Shown: one piece after another, positions 43,661 through 57,173 of the stretch
Position numbering within the stretch: position 1 is the first letter of the stretch
Layout of the letters: each line of letters starts with the position of its first letter
NCBI RefSeq assembly: GCF_964340395.1
Contig: NC_135550.1
Coordinates: forward strand, 13,854,408-13,918,407
Length of the DNA stretch: 64,000 bases
Direction of reading: 5' to 3'
From: Glandiceps talaboti
Taxonomy: Eukaryota > Hemichordata > Enteropneusta > Spengelidae
Translations under genes and position numbers: made by a program
Notes under the pieces: generated by a model
What the model was told of the DNA's origin: nothing
The model's input: only the letters and a program-made list of their open reading frames with translations
Databases searched by the model: none

Positions 43661-45215
43661 ACAGAGACTTGGCTATCTGGTTTGAAAATGTCGGCTATAC
43701 TGTCAAGCCAATGAGTCAGAGAGCTGTCTCTAGGCTATACTGTCAAACCAGTATGTCAAGTCAGATAGCCAAGTCACTGGGCTATACTGTCAAACCAGTA
43801 TGTCAAGTCAGATAGCCAAGTCTCTGGGATATACTGTCAAGCCAGTATGTCAAGTCAGATAGCCAAGTCTCTAGGCTATACTGTCAAACCAGTATGTCAA
43901 GTCAGATAGCCAAGTCTCTGGGATATACTGTCAAACCAGTATGTCAAGTCAGATAGCCAAGTCTCTGGGATATACTGTCAAACCAGTATGTCGAGTCAGA
44001 TAGCCAGGACTCTGGGCTATACTGTCAAACCAGTATGTCGAGTCAGATAGCCAAGTCACTGGGCTATACTGTCAAACCAGGATGTCAAGTCAGATAGCCA
44101 AGTCTCTGGGTTATACTGTCAAGCCAGTATGTCAAGTCAGATAGCCAAGTCACTGGGCTATACTGTCAAACCAGGATGTCAAGTCAGATAGCCAAGTCTC
44201 TGGGCTATACTGTCAAGCGAGTATGTCAAGTCAGATAGCCAAGTCTCTGGGCTATACTGTCAAGTCAGATAGCCAAGTCTCTGGGCTATACTGTCAAGCC
44301 AGTATGTCAAGTCAGATAGCCAAGTCTCTGGGCTATACTGTCAAGCCAGTATGTCAAGTCAGATAGCCAAGTCTCTGGGCTATACTGTCAAGCCAGTATG
44401 TCAAGTCAGATAGCCAAGTCTCTGGGCTATACTGTCAAGCCAGTATGTCAAGTCAGATAGCCAAGTCTGTGGACTATACTGTCAAGCCAGTATGTCAAGT
44501 CAGATAGCCAAGTCTCTGGGCTATACTGTCAAGCCAGTATGTCAAGTCAGATAGCCAAGTCTCTGGGCTATACTGTCAAGCCAGTATGTCAAGTCAGATA
44601 GTCAAGTCTCTGTGCTATACTGTCAAGCCAGTATGTCAAGTCAGATAGCCAAGTCTCTGGGCCATACTGTCAAACCAGTATGTCAAGTCAGATAGCCAAG
44701 TCACTGGGCTATACTGTCAAGCCAGGATGTCAAGTCAGATAGCCAAGTCTCTGGGCTATACTGTCAAGCCAGTATGTCAAGTCAGATAGCCAAGTCTCTG
44801 GGCTATACTGTCAAGCCAGTATGTCAAGTCAGATAGCCAAGTCTCTGGGCTATACTGTCAAGCCAGTATGTCAAGTCAGATAGCCAAGTCTCTGGGCTAT
44901 ACTGTCAAGCCAGTATGTCAAGTCAGATAGCCAAGTCTCTGAGCTATACTGTCAAGCGAGTATGTCAAGTCAAATAGCCAAGTCTCTCAGTTATAATGTC
45001 AAGCCAGTATGCTGAGTTAGATAGCCAAGTCTCTACACTATACAATCAGTTATGTCAAGTCAAATAGCCAAGTCTCTCGGCTATACTGTCAAGCCAGTAT
45101 GCTGAGTCAGACAACCCAGTCTCTGCGCTATATACTGTCCGTACGCCAAGTCAAATAGCCAGGTCTCTGGGATATATTGTCAGTATGTCAAGTCAGAGAG
45201 TCAAGTCTCTCAGCT
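43661..45215. repeat. 47-bp minisatellite, about 33 copies
   Basis: The unit reads TCTCTGGGCTATACTGTCAA then GCCAGTATGTCAAGTCAGAT then AGCCAAG. Central copies are almost identical. Copies at both ends drift, and one central unit is shortened. It is upstream of the last visible FEZ exon on the transcribed strand, so it is probably in a FEZ intron. Confidence 0.95.
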
Positions 45216-46319
45216 AGTCTTTCCTGGGAGTACATTTGTATAATACAAACTTGAGGCTACAGAAAACGCTATCTCCATTCCAAACATACAATGATGATAA
45301 TTGATAAAAATTTGACATGATGATGACATGGGAGTATTGACACTGTTGTCTTATCTTGTCTTATCTCTCATCTCGGGAGGATTCCATTAATATTGCACAA
45401 ACATCCAACATGACAAATACCACGGAAGTATACTAAAATACAAATATGACTTGGACTAGTTTAAATACAACAAATACAGTTTAAAGCTCATTTGTGTGCT
45501 ATTTCGGTTTGATTTATTCTGAATCATCTTTAGGACAGGTGGAAGTACTATCACATCAGGCTACATATTAAAGGCGACTCTACTTCAAGTCGACAGAGAA
45601 GTTGTAAATTTACATGAAATACGGTATTTCATTACGCCACAAAATTTGCTTAGAAAATAATGAATTTTCATATCTTTAAATATCTATCTTATTTGCAATA
45701 TACATGTTAACTAAAAACAAGGGTTTGATATAAAAACTAGAGTTTGTTACAAAATAAGACAACATTGTGTAAAATTTTGTGCTTTCACACTAGGGAACTA
45801 TTGACAGATATATTGTGTTTATAGTAACTCAAGGTTGTCACGAAGGATTTGTTGATTGATACTGTTAATATTGCCAGTGGTGAAATACATTTGACATTTG
45901 TTACACGTAGAACAATACAGCTGCAAGTCAGCAATGTTTGGCACGTTATACAATGAATGTAGTAGTCTACTTGAGGGCTACAGGCTGTCAATTAGTCACT
46001 TCATGTATCTTTGTGTAGCTGTTGTCATACACGATATTTTTTGGGAATTGGGATGATTACATTTGTATGTTGTTACAGTGGCCTGCATATGAAGATGAAT
46101 TGAAGAATGTGATCAGTATTGTCAATTTGAATTGGGATGATTAAATTGTTACAGTGGACTGTTTTTACCCTTTGTATGAAGATGACTTGAAGAATGTGAT
46201 CAGTGGCAATTTGCAAAGTACAAAATATACCGTTATTGTTTGCGTAGCTTGACATACGTTAACAAGACTAAGGTTAACATCACAAAACAAGACTTATTCT
46301 ATCATCAGGTAAAATTCCC

Positions 46320-47303
46320 CAGAGGTTTCAACTTCAGGTCAAAGTCACTTCTCTAAAAGACCTAGGTTTTTTTTAAATCAAATCTGAATGTCTGAAAGAC
46401 ATTTCTATCATCAGTTATAAGTCACAAGGTTTAAATAATGTCAGGTCAAAGTCACTTCTAGAGCACACCTAGCTCTTTTAAATTAAATCTAAATGTCTGA
46501 AAGGCATTTTTATTATCAGGTATAATTCCCAAGGTTTCAACATCGGGTCAAAGTCACATCTCTAGCACACCTAGCTTTTTAACAAAATCCCCTTGTGATT
46601 ATTTTAATAATCTGCAGTCAGTTTCCTAGATATTGTAGACCCAATTACATAGACCCAGACCTAGTGATTATTTTAATAATCTGCAGTCCTAGATACTGTA
46701 GACCCAATTAATAAGACCACGACTAATAAGCCAAAAGCCATCCACCAAGCCATTTCTATCATCACATCATCTTTCCAGCAGACCTATAGCTTTTCAAACA
46801 ATATTACCTTGTGATTATTTGACCTGCAGTCAACTTCTTAAATATTACAGACACATTAATAACAAGTCCAAGGTTAATACTACAAGACAGCTCTATCATA
46901 ATCATCATCATCAAATAAATTTCTCAAGGTTTCAACTTCAGGTCAAAGTCACCTATCTAGTTGACCTTAGCTTTTCAACAATATCACCTTGTAATTCTCT
47001 ATAGTAAACTATCCTGTCCCATTAAAAGATTTGCAAGACGTTATTATACAAAAGGCCAAGGCATTTCTAACATCATCATTGGCATAGTAGTTCCCAAGGT
47101 TTCTTCAGGTCAACATTGACTGACAACAAAGACCTTGGCTAACATTAACAGTTGACATTTCTATCATTCTCAAGGTTTCAACATTGAGTGAACTCAACTT
47201 CACGCTTTTTAATAGGTCTTAGTTTTGTACGTAAAATCTGCGTGTGATGACAAACAATCTTATTTTCATACTTTTGGTTTATTTGAGATTGTTAGAAATC
47301 ATT

Positions 47304-47392
<89 letters not shown>

Positions 47393-47480
47393 GTACAATA
47401 TACATGTAAATCGCAAGGTTTCACCTTCAGGTCAATGTCATCCTACAGCTTTCATGTCAATTTATCATTTTCTCATTTCA
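46320..47480. repeat. Degenerate long-period tandem repeat
   Basis: Recurrent blocks AAGGTTTCAACTTCAGGTCA, AAAGTCAC, CACACCTAGCTTTT, CATTTCTATCATCA and TGATTATTTTAATAATCTGC recur at about 110-170 bp spacing. Copies are old and uneven. Confidence 0.6.
47305..47393. repeat. (CAT)n microsatellite
   Basis: About 29 CAT units, producing spurious poly-His and poly-Ile frames. Confidence 0.95.
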
Positions 47481-47544
47481 GAAAACTCTGTACTGGTATA
47501 TTGTGTTTCTGAGTAATTTTGCAGGCCCCAAGTATGAATCCCTT

Positions 47545-48033
47545 CAATCTGATTAAAATCTGATGTGGTGAGAGCCGCTAGATGTCTTTATTTACCTCTA
47601 TTTCCATCGTTTTGTGTCTCGTTTGTTTTGTTTTGGGTGATTGTTGCCTTCCCACACCTGACCCTGTGTAATAGAAAATCTCATTTGAATCTCATGGATC
47701 TTGAAAGGTTTCTTCATCCAATCACCATGCTCCTTTCAAAATCATTCAGAGAGATGGCACTGCCACAGACTGATGTGGCATTATCAACACAATCCTCCGT
47801 GTGTACTTTTGTTTTTGTTTTTTAAATTTCTCCAGAGTGCGTAGTAGCCAACATAACGCTCATCCTGATTGGCTACTCAAAAGTGCAAGCTTCAAACAAG
47901 ATTTTCTATTACAGAGGATTAGATGTGGGAAGGCGGTGATCACCCGGAACAAAACTAACAACACAAAATGATGGAAATAGAGGTAAATAAAGACATCTAG
48001 CCACTTTTACCACATCAGATTTTAATCAGATTG
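47545..48033. mobile_element. Mutator-like MITE with about 142-bp terminal inverted repeats
   Basis: The left terminal repeat is 47545-47687 (CAATCTGATTAAAATCTGAT) and the right is 47893-48033 ending ATCAGATTTTAATCAGATTG. Arms agree over about 142 bp at roughly 85%. The flanks GAATCCCTT and GAATCCTTT form a 9-bp target duplication with one difference, the size made by Mutator-type elements. No transposase. Confidence 0.75.
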
Positions 48034-49799
48034 GAATCCTTTTTACAATTAAAGAAAGACCATGCTCTCATACAAGTCATTTACAATATCCTATTCCATC
48101 TCTTGTATCATTATACGACCCTATAACTCAGAATATCTGGTAGATGAAATGTGCAGAGTAACCTGATATGACATTGAAATTACCACATCAGATGTGGAAT
48201 TTGTAAGTCATGTCCTGGTACACCTGAGGACCATCAGTAATTACATTTATTCAAATAGTTACCCTAGTCTGTATAATTGTAATTCATCTGCAGCCACACT
48301 TTATTACACTACAAAGCCTGCATTGAATTCTAAGCATATTTCTTTTTTTCCCAATTTTTTAATCTAATTAAAATTACATATGCACACACTAGGCCACCTG
48401 TTTCTTTTTTATTCACACAATCTCCTTAATTAATAGATTTTACATGTTTTAATCCTTTGGTTTATTTCAGATGCATGACTTGAACTGTTTTAATTACAGA
48501 CATACAACACAATACAATTTTTGTAGGTCAGTATCATGTTTTCCATTCCCCAATGCTTTTACCTTGTTTGAGTATAAAACTAGAACATGGGGAACATTCT
48601 TCATTTGTTCTACCTCATTATCAATATTCAACAGAAAGAATGTCTTTGCTGGCAATGCAATCCGTCCCTTGTCAATCAGTTGATTTAAGACTTCAACCTA
48701 CATTAGACTGCTCCACCTGCATCCCCACCTACATATCTCGATCCTCATATCAATATTCTAATGGTTCTCATTATCATCTAACAAGGCTTACTGTTTCCTC
48801 AACCATGTCTAAGTGCCTGTAAGAAGTCTTCCTAACCATTTTCATTATTTTTCATTTAAATAAGTTAATTGGTACACAGCTAAGCTTTTTCTTCAGTCTC
48901 TCACTCTACTCAACCACCCCCTTATGTGTGCTAGTTTATGTGTACCCTTAGCTGGGCCCCTCAAGATTAAAATCTAGTGGGCGACCTATGACCTCCTACA
49001 GGTAATATGAAAGTAGTACCTTTATGCATATAATACACATGTACATCAATGACGAGTTAAGGTCAATCTGTAACTTAAAGACCGAGACCTGCATGTTGCG
49101 AAAAGATTTTTCATTATGTCAACGTCTAGATTGGATTACATTTTTGTGTGATCATTGCGTCATTTCATGATTAATCTCATCACAAAAAAGAGACAGAGAA
49201 TAAAACTAACTAGGCTTTTTTTACACAAAGTCACCAGACATACGCACAGATCATTATTCATGCTATATACATACATGTACATCCATATGGAATACACAAC
49301 ATTTTCGTGACCTTCTTTTGGTTCCTGAAAATACATGAGCTTTAAAGTGTAAGTTATGGTTTGTGTGTTATATGGCTACTGCGTCAGAACAAAATTAATC
49401 ACATTAAAATTTCATCTAGGATACCGAACAACATTAAATGTCAATTATAGATAGTAGGAGTTTCTCATACAAAGACAGTATTCTTATTAGATTTTACTCG
49501 GGTTGCTCTTTTAGTGTCTAGCCTTCATTAAAACAGCATTCCGGAGGTAATTATTTCTCTCTCTCTCAGAACTAATTCAAAACATGAATAAATATGAGAT
49601 AGTTTGAAAAAAGGTGTGGCTTGATTGCTCAGCAGTCAGGAAATTCTATTCACTTTCCATGTCTAGGCATACTTCCCTAGACTCACTCAACATGTGATAT
49701 ACTGACGGCTACTACAATACAGTATGTGTATATAGCTGCTATGCCAGCCACATACATTCCTAGTTCACACGATATTCATACATGTAGATATATATCCAT

Positions 49800-50510
49800 G
49801 CTAGTCATACATCCATTCTTCAGTAGATAACAGAGTATATACTGAGATAGCTATGTTAACGTCGCATCTATTCCTAGATAACAGAGTATATACACTGAGA
49901 TAGCTATGTTAACATCACATCTATTCCTAGATAACACAATATATACTGAGATAGCTATGTTAACGTCGCATCTATTCCTAGATAACACAATATATACTGA
50001 GATAGCTATGTTAACGTCGCATCTATTCCTAAATAACACAATATATACTGAGATACCTGTGTTAAAATCTCATAGATTCCAAGATCACACAACATAGATT
50101 CGTAGATCACACAATATATACTGAGATACCTACTTGTATGTTAAAGTCTCATAGATTCCAAGATCATACAACGTAGATACCTAGATCACACTACATATAC
50201 TGAGATAGCTATGTTAAAGTCTCATAGATTCCAAGATCATACAACGTAGATACCTAGATCACACTACATATACTGAGATACCTATGTTCAAGTCTCATAG
50301 ATTCCAAGATCACAATATATACTGAGATACCTACTTGTATGTTAAAGTCTCATAGATTCCAAGATCATACAACGTAGATACCTAGATCACACTACATATA
50401 CTGAGATAGCTATGTTAAAGTCTCATAGATTCCAAGATCACAACATATACTGAGATAGCTATAATGTTAAAGTCACACAGATTCCAAGATCATACCACAT
50501 ACATGTACAT
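49800..50510. repeat. Two-tier satellite (about 51-bp then about 73-bp units)
   Basis: The first block (to about 50045) repeats CTGAGATAGCTATGTTAACG, TCGCATCTATTCCTAGATAA, CACAATATATA about five times. The second repeats a longer unit with TTAAAGTCTCATAGATTCCA and AGATCATACAACGTAGATAC. The two units share CTGAGATA(G/C)CTATGTTAA, so the longer one probably derives from the shorter. Confidence 0.88.
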
Positions 50511-52010
50511 TATAATGAGATACCTACACGTATGTTGTTGGGGCTTTGTCACCTAAATACATTCAATAATGTAGCTACACCAGACACATACATGTAAACT
50601 TTGTACATGCATAAAATTGGTCAAGATAGACATAATGCCACAAGTAGCTAAATGACAGAGGCAATTTGGTTACATACTCAGTGTTAGTTCAACCAGTCAT
50701 ATAGCTATTTACATATCTATCTGTAGAACTAGTTGTACCAGTGGCAGCTAGCTTATTATGACTTGTATGTTCATGTATATAGCCAACATAATAATGTTGG
50801 GTATGTGGTGTGATACCAGTACACACATTTACAGTGCAAGCAACAGTATGTCAGTTACATAGCTGTAAACATCACTGCTACATCAACCACACTATACACA
50901 GTGATTATCTCAAACAAGACAGTACAAGTTGACATATTTCTATTCACCTCACAATGGATTTCCACATACGTTGTATTTCATTCCTAAGTAAAAAGAAACA
51001 TACAAAATGTATTTCCATGTCCAGGTTTACTAAATCTTGTCGCAATGAATTTATTACTAAAAGTTCAAAGGATGCTGACTCATTTTTTATCATGTATTAC
51101 TGCCATAAAAGTGCCAGTTCAAATTTGACATTTTTTGAAAAATAACATTAAATGCTAGTATGCTAAAAATTACCCCAGAGTAGTTTGTGCTTTCATTCTA
51201 CCAATAAGGCTAAGTGATCATAATATCAAACTGAAGTTTCACAATGTTAAAAGCCTTTTCCTGAAAATGAAATGAGTGACATTTTGGCCTGCATGTATAT
51301 TGGATGAATCTGATGTCGAACTACCAGTATTTAGGATTTCGGGCACCACTTAGATTAAAAGATTTGGCAGGCGACAGCAGCTGGAGTCAGTTCTCTAAAC
51401 TAGAATTTATACAAATTACAGATATGCTGTATAGGCTACCACCTTTATACCTGGGCAAGCAGTCACAGCACACAAAATTACACAAAATGCTGTATCAGGT
51501 ACAGCTGGTCTATACATCATTACTAATTCTTTTCATATTTGGCTTCACAAAGCTGCTTTACATGTATACAGGGTCAAATTACCAATTCATCACTCACAGA
51601 AAATATATCTATCAATACTGAATAATAAATGAATGTGAGAAACCATGAAAATTATTCTTCCTTTTCATTATGAACATCAAAAGCCTTTTGTATGCATATT
51701 TTTTTTGAAATTAGTCTTCCATATTTTGTCCTTCTGGTACTATGTTGAATGAAATAACAGACAGAGACTATGTGGTCGGTATCTCTACATGTCTCTTATA
51801 TACTCAATTGTCTATTAACTCATGCAATTCAATTTTGAAGGTCACCTTTGATGATTTAGATGGACCGTCTGGAAAATGTTGACAAATTCTGATTGGAAAT
51901 ACACCACACGAAAATATTGATTTAAATATACAGCAAACGTGGTCTATGCAGGGATTCATATTTTGATTAATCTATAATGAATAATTCAATTTCTCTATTC
52001 ACATACAGTA

Positions 52011-52565
52011 GTGTATGTATGTATGTATGTATGTATGTATGTATGTATGTATGTATGTATGTATGTATGTATGTATGTATGTATGTATGTATGTATGTAT
52101 GTATGTATGTATGTATGTATGTATGTATGTATGTATGTATGTATGTATGTATGTGTGTGTATGTGTGTGTGTGTGTGTGGGTGTATGTATGTATGTATGT
52201 ATGTATGTATGTATGTATGTGTATGTATGTGTGTACGTATATACATGTACGTACACATGTACATATGTATGTACATGTATGTATTGTTTGTATGTATACG
52301 TATGTATGTATGTGTGTGTATGTGTGTGTGTGTGTGTGTGTGGGTGTATGTATGTATGTATGTATGTATGTATGTATGTATGTATCTATGTATGTATGTA
52401 TGTATGTATGTATGTATGTATGTATGTATGTATGTATGTATGTATGTATGTATGTATGTATGTATCTATGTATGTATGTATGTATGTATGTATGTATGTA
52501 TGTATGTATGTATGTATGTATGTGTGTGTGTATGTATGTGCGTATGTGTGTGTGCACGTATGTGT
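52011..52565. repeat. Large (TATG)n-based compound microsatellite
   Basis: About 550 bp of TATG units with GTGT segments. A TGTGTGGGTGTATG junction appears twice (about 52175 and 52340), showing that a block was duplicated as a unit. Very long frames here are artefacts. Confidence 0.95.
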
Positions 52566-54982
52566 GTGTTTTTGTTTCTACATCATTTCTGTTTTTATTT
52601 TGCTGGCATTAGAAAGCAGTGGTTTGATGAGCAAAAATGGCAATATACAGATTTGGATACGGATACAGCTATGAATTAACGTTTTGTAATTGGTTCAAGA
52701 AAGGCACATGCTGTCACCATCAATCAATAATCAATCATTGCTCTACCAAAATAATAGACTTGTCAGGCAACTTCACTGTACACTTGCCAGTCAGGCAAAT
52801 TCACTGTACACATGCTCGTCAAGCAGATTCACTGTACACTTGCTAAATTTGACAATTATCAACATTGTAGAAACATCTGTAAGCCTATGCTTTGTGATTT
52901 ACGAAAATGCAAAGAAAGGAATTCATAGTAGTGCAAATCAACAAATACATCAGAAACTGCTTTGTGAGACAGATAGCATCACAATGTCAAATGTATTGAT
53001 GGATGTATTTTCAGAAAACAGAATATACATAATGTATGGTAGTGACAGCATGCATAATGCAAAGATTGCACTACACATGTATGCATCATATCTCTCCTTG
53101 TTCAACAATGCTTTTGGGTACACAGCAAGTAGAGATCTTTGACATTTGGATGGTGACTAATTTACCCACAACCCAGTCAGAACTGCCGTTGCCTTTAACG
53201 TTCACCTATTTAGCACTTGTGCTTTGTGTCATCTGTGGATGGTTTTGAGTAGTGCCATCAATCAAGAGGCCATTATGACTAGACTAACTCTGACGTAGGT
53301 CCCTGTAATCCTACAATATGAGATTCGAGAAACTAGGACTCTTAAAAGTGCAAATCGTGCCATGCCACGCCTTCAGATCACTTTGCCTGGAAACTTTCAA
53401 GTGCTGCATTTTAGAATTATACTCTCACTTCTACGTTTTGTATACTCGGTTACATGTACCCCTTTTCTTTTTCTTTTTTGTTTTTGTAACTAAATAGAAC
53501 CTGGCATAGGCACTTTTTCTTTCATCTGTTCATTTTGTGAAACAGATATCTGATAGCTTTTTTTTTTGTTCTGTGCTCGAGGCACTTACGTGTACATGAC
53601 AATATTCTAAGAAAACATTCTGATTCCAGCAGTGACTACACAATATAGTCAGTATTTTAGGCAATCAACTAACTATCCATCTACTTTTTAGGGGAATTAA
53701 GTCATTCTAGAACTGCCACAAGACACAAGGGACAGCTGTCAGTTTATGTATCAATCCACTGAAGGTGACATGTTGATAGTTGCTGATCGAGATACACACA
53801 TACATCACTCCATTTCTATCCTGTGCATGGACTGATTGCCACATGTCACACTGTAGTCCACCCCATCACATGACTGACACATCATTCTACACATAATGAA
53901 TTTGTATAATCCCGAGGTAGTTCACAGTGTGTATTATGTTTGTGCCATTGTTTTTACACTCATCTAGACCATCGAATGATTCAGCCATATTCAAATTACC
54001 GCATCATAGCTTTTATATCTTTAATTTGACTGCACTTTATACTGCGTGAATACCTACGCATACATTTGTACCCATGACATTTTGACATATTTACGGGCAA
54101 GCTTTATCACATTAATCCTTAGTGTGCCACATATGCAAAAACGATGGCCCCCTAAGCCAAGCAAAGATACTTTTCCCTTCACTGAAATGCTCTATATTGT
54201 GAAATTCTATGTAAAAAAATCACTACAAGTACAAGGACATATATATATTCTTAGCTTATACAGAAAACATAATGTTCAAAGTCTGAAAGTTTCTAGAAAA
54301 TCTCTTTCATTCTAACTTTTAAATGACAGACTGAGTATATTAATTTGAAATTTAACCAATATATTATTGTGTATGTATACACATACATAAAATACCCAGG
54401 CATTTGATCATATCTCGTTCTTTTATTTAAAGCCAGTGAATAAATCTTATCATTTATCAATGTTAAGATTATCCTACCTTGCAATAATAATTAATAAATC
54501 ATATACACATAACAGGATAAATATAAATTCATCAAGGGTATTTAATTATTTACAGATTGTGTCATTCTTTCCATTGGCAAGATTATAGTTGACATACATA
54601 AATTACCGTTTAAGCATTTTTCGTTTCCAAATTTTCTATTTTGAACATTATCGTCCTATCTGAACTATTTATGCCAATACTTTCCCAATTTAGCATCAGT
54701 ACGATATGTACATGTATGTAGTTGTTATCTGCACATATTCTACTACAATATCTAACATTATAACAGTGTTCTCATGCAGCTTTCAGTGATTGGCCTAGAT
54801 CATGCCATGTGGCATGGACTTGTCAAAGGCTAGTCTAGTGACCCATAGAGGCACTAGCCATGTTCTTTTTCTCTAGGGCAGTAATCATCTAGCACAGGTG
54901 TCATATTGGTGATTTGCTTGACTACAGAAGGAATATGTGCCTGAGAATATGTGACTGTCCAGCTTCATTAGAGCACTAGTAG

Positions 54983-55013
54983 ATATCATATTACCCAAGG
55001 GGTAATATGATAT
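54983..55013. repeat. Perfect 14-bp-arm palindrome
   Basis: ATATCATATTACCC and its complement are separated by a 3-bp loop at the left edge of the tandem array that follows. Confidence 0.85.
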
Positions 55014-55320
55014 GGGTCAGATGGAACAATGACTGCCCACATGGTTTTATGTCAGATGGCATAATGACTGCCCACAACATAGGTCTATGTCAGATGGAAC
55101 AATGACTGCCCACATGGTTTTATGTCAGATGGCATAATGACTGCCCACAACATAGGTCTATGTCATATGACACAGTAACTGCCCACATGGGTCTCTGGTG
55201 GAGGGTCTATGGTCATATGGAACAATAGCTACCCACATGGTTCTATGTCAGACAGTACAAGGACTGCCCACATGGTTCTATGTCAGATGGTGGAAGGACT
55301 GCCCACATGGTTCTTATGTT
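55014..55320. repeat. 35-37-bp tandem repeat, about 8 copies
   Basis: The unit reads CCCACATGGTTCTATGTCAG then ATGGAACAATGACTG, alternating with a variant containing AACATAGGTC. Confidence 0.88.
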
Positions 55321-55894
55321 TAAAACATTATTTGTAATTCTTAACCTCTGTCTATGGATTTTATCATGCAAGGTCTGACTTTACACGTTTCTGAATTTTA
55401 ATGCTGAAAACCGTGACAGTTCAATGAAGGTGTTATGAATGAATGAATGAGTCACCTTCTATGAATCACAGGGTCTGATGACTTTATTGTATTTCTACCA
55501 TAGCAACCAATGATAAGCAAGTAAAAATGTAATTACCTAATGTTTCACATGAAAATAATATATCTGTCGAAATATTTGAATTATCTCTGTACAGACATCA
55601 ATAATTTGGGTTAATGTTTGTTTCCCCTCAGAATGGCAAGTAAGTGAAGCATGTATGTGGTGAATGCAAAGTATGATGCAACTGTGTATTTCATGACAAT
55701 TAGGGAATTGCTAAGAAAATTCCCAAGACGCCCAGTCTACTAGTAATACTATGAATAATGCAGACACAGTAAATTCAAATTTAAGAGTAACAGTTGTTAC
55801 ATGTTGTCAGTACATGTACATGTATCATGACCTTGTACTTACTAACCTATGAGGTTAATGCTTGTATTTCATCACACTTTGATCAGTCATTGGA

Positions 55895-56200
55895 ATATCA
55901 CACAATACAACACAACACACCATAGTACATCACAGTACAATACAGCATAATATATAGACATAACATAATATCCATGGCATCACATCACATGACACGACAC
56001 AACACAATATAATACAAGACAAGATAATAACACAACACAATACATCACATTATAAAATTACAAGATAATACATATACATCACAACACAACACAACACAAC
56101 ACAACACAACACAACACAACATGACATGACACAACACAACATAATACATCACATACAACATAATATATCACAACATAATACAAGACACAACATAATAAGG
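55895..56200. repeat. (ACAAC)n-rich pentanucleotide tract
   Basis: Degenerate ACACA/ATACA-rich sequence with a clean (ACAAC)n core at about 56080-56120. Confidence 0.88.
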
Positions 56201-56681
56201 ATTGTTGCCAATGGGAAATTATTGATGAATATTTACTATATGACAACACAAATGGATAAAAAAAACATTAGTACATTTAAAGGTCAGGATGATACCATTA
56301 ATCAATAAAAGAATAAATGTACATGTATGTACAAAATGAAGGGGCTGAAAAAATGCAGTCTAAAAATGAAAGGTTCAGGAAGACAGTGCCAAATTCATCA
56401 TGGTAACTGTGGAAAAGAATGGCTGTAAGCAAATTTACATAATTACGACACATTCACATATAGTAAGTCTGCATGTACAAAGTTTCACACTGATTGAACA
56501 CAATGAGTATAAATTGTTTAAGTAAAATGAAACCAAAGACAGTTTGCTGAATTTCTGTATATTTTGTGAAAACAAACAATACATGTATACAAATGTTAAA
56601 CTTAGATTAGAATATCATATGTATCACTGTAGTCATGTATATTATAGAATATCATCTGTATCATTGTACATGTACAAAACC

Positions 56682-57173
56682 CAAATCAGATTAAAATCCG
56701 ATGTATTGTATATTTCTCGATTTCTTTTTGGCATTTATGTTTACTGTCCTTTGCTCTTTTTGTGAGCGCTCTTACCTGCATCTTACACAACACCATAGGC
56801 GTTCCCGTACCAAATCTCGGCACTGAGTGAATTCACTCAACAAATGAGAATGCGCAGTGTGCCGAAACATATGGGTACAGTACTTCAGAGCGCTCTGTTC
56901 AAAAAGAGAACGAACACTGAGAGAAGACAATGATGTTATCGTTATTGTTTGGTGGTTCTCGTTCTTTCAATTTCGAACACTGAGTGTATATATTTTAAGA
57001 CAGATTCTGATTGGCTACGTAAGTAAGTACGAGATTTGGTATGGGAACGCTTATGGTGTTGTGTCAGAGGTATGTAACAAGTGCTCACAAAAGAACAAAT
57101 GACAGTAAACGTAACAGCAAAAAAGAAATCGTGAAGTGTACAAATTATAATACATCGGATTTTAATCAGATTG
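56682..57173. mobile_element. Second TIR element with the same terminal motif
   Basis: The terminal repeats at about 56682-56822 and 57025-57173 begin AATCAGATTAAAATCCGATG and end with the complement. They contain TTTACTGTC, TTGTGAGC, ACACAACACCATA and CCAAATCTCG on the left arm and their complements on the right. Length (492 bp) and the outer 20 bp match the 47545-48033 element although the inner arms differ, so both belong to one superfamily. No transposase. Confidence 0.75.

Noticed and set aside
47225-47516. Poly-His and poly-Ile frames of about 90 residues
   Set aside because: Translations of the (CAT)n microsatellite, with no flanking coding signal.
51304-51621. 105-residue plus-strand frame
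   Set aside because: No recognisable domain, codon pattern or splice context. Expected by chance in AT-rich DNA.
52011-52679. Reading frames over 200 residues of Tyr-Val-Cys-Met repeats
   Set aside because: They are simply the (TATG)n microsatellite translated. The same happens at 25814-26230 and 60963-61390.
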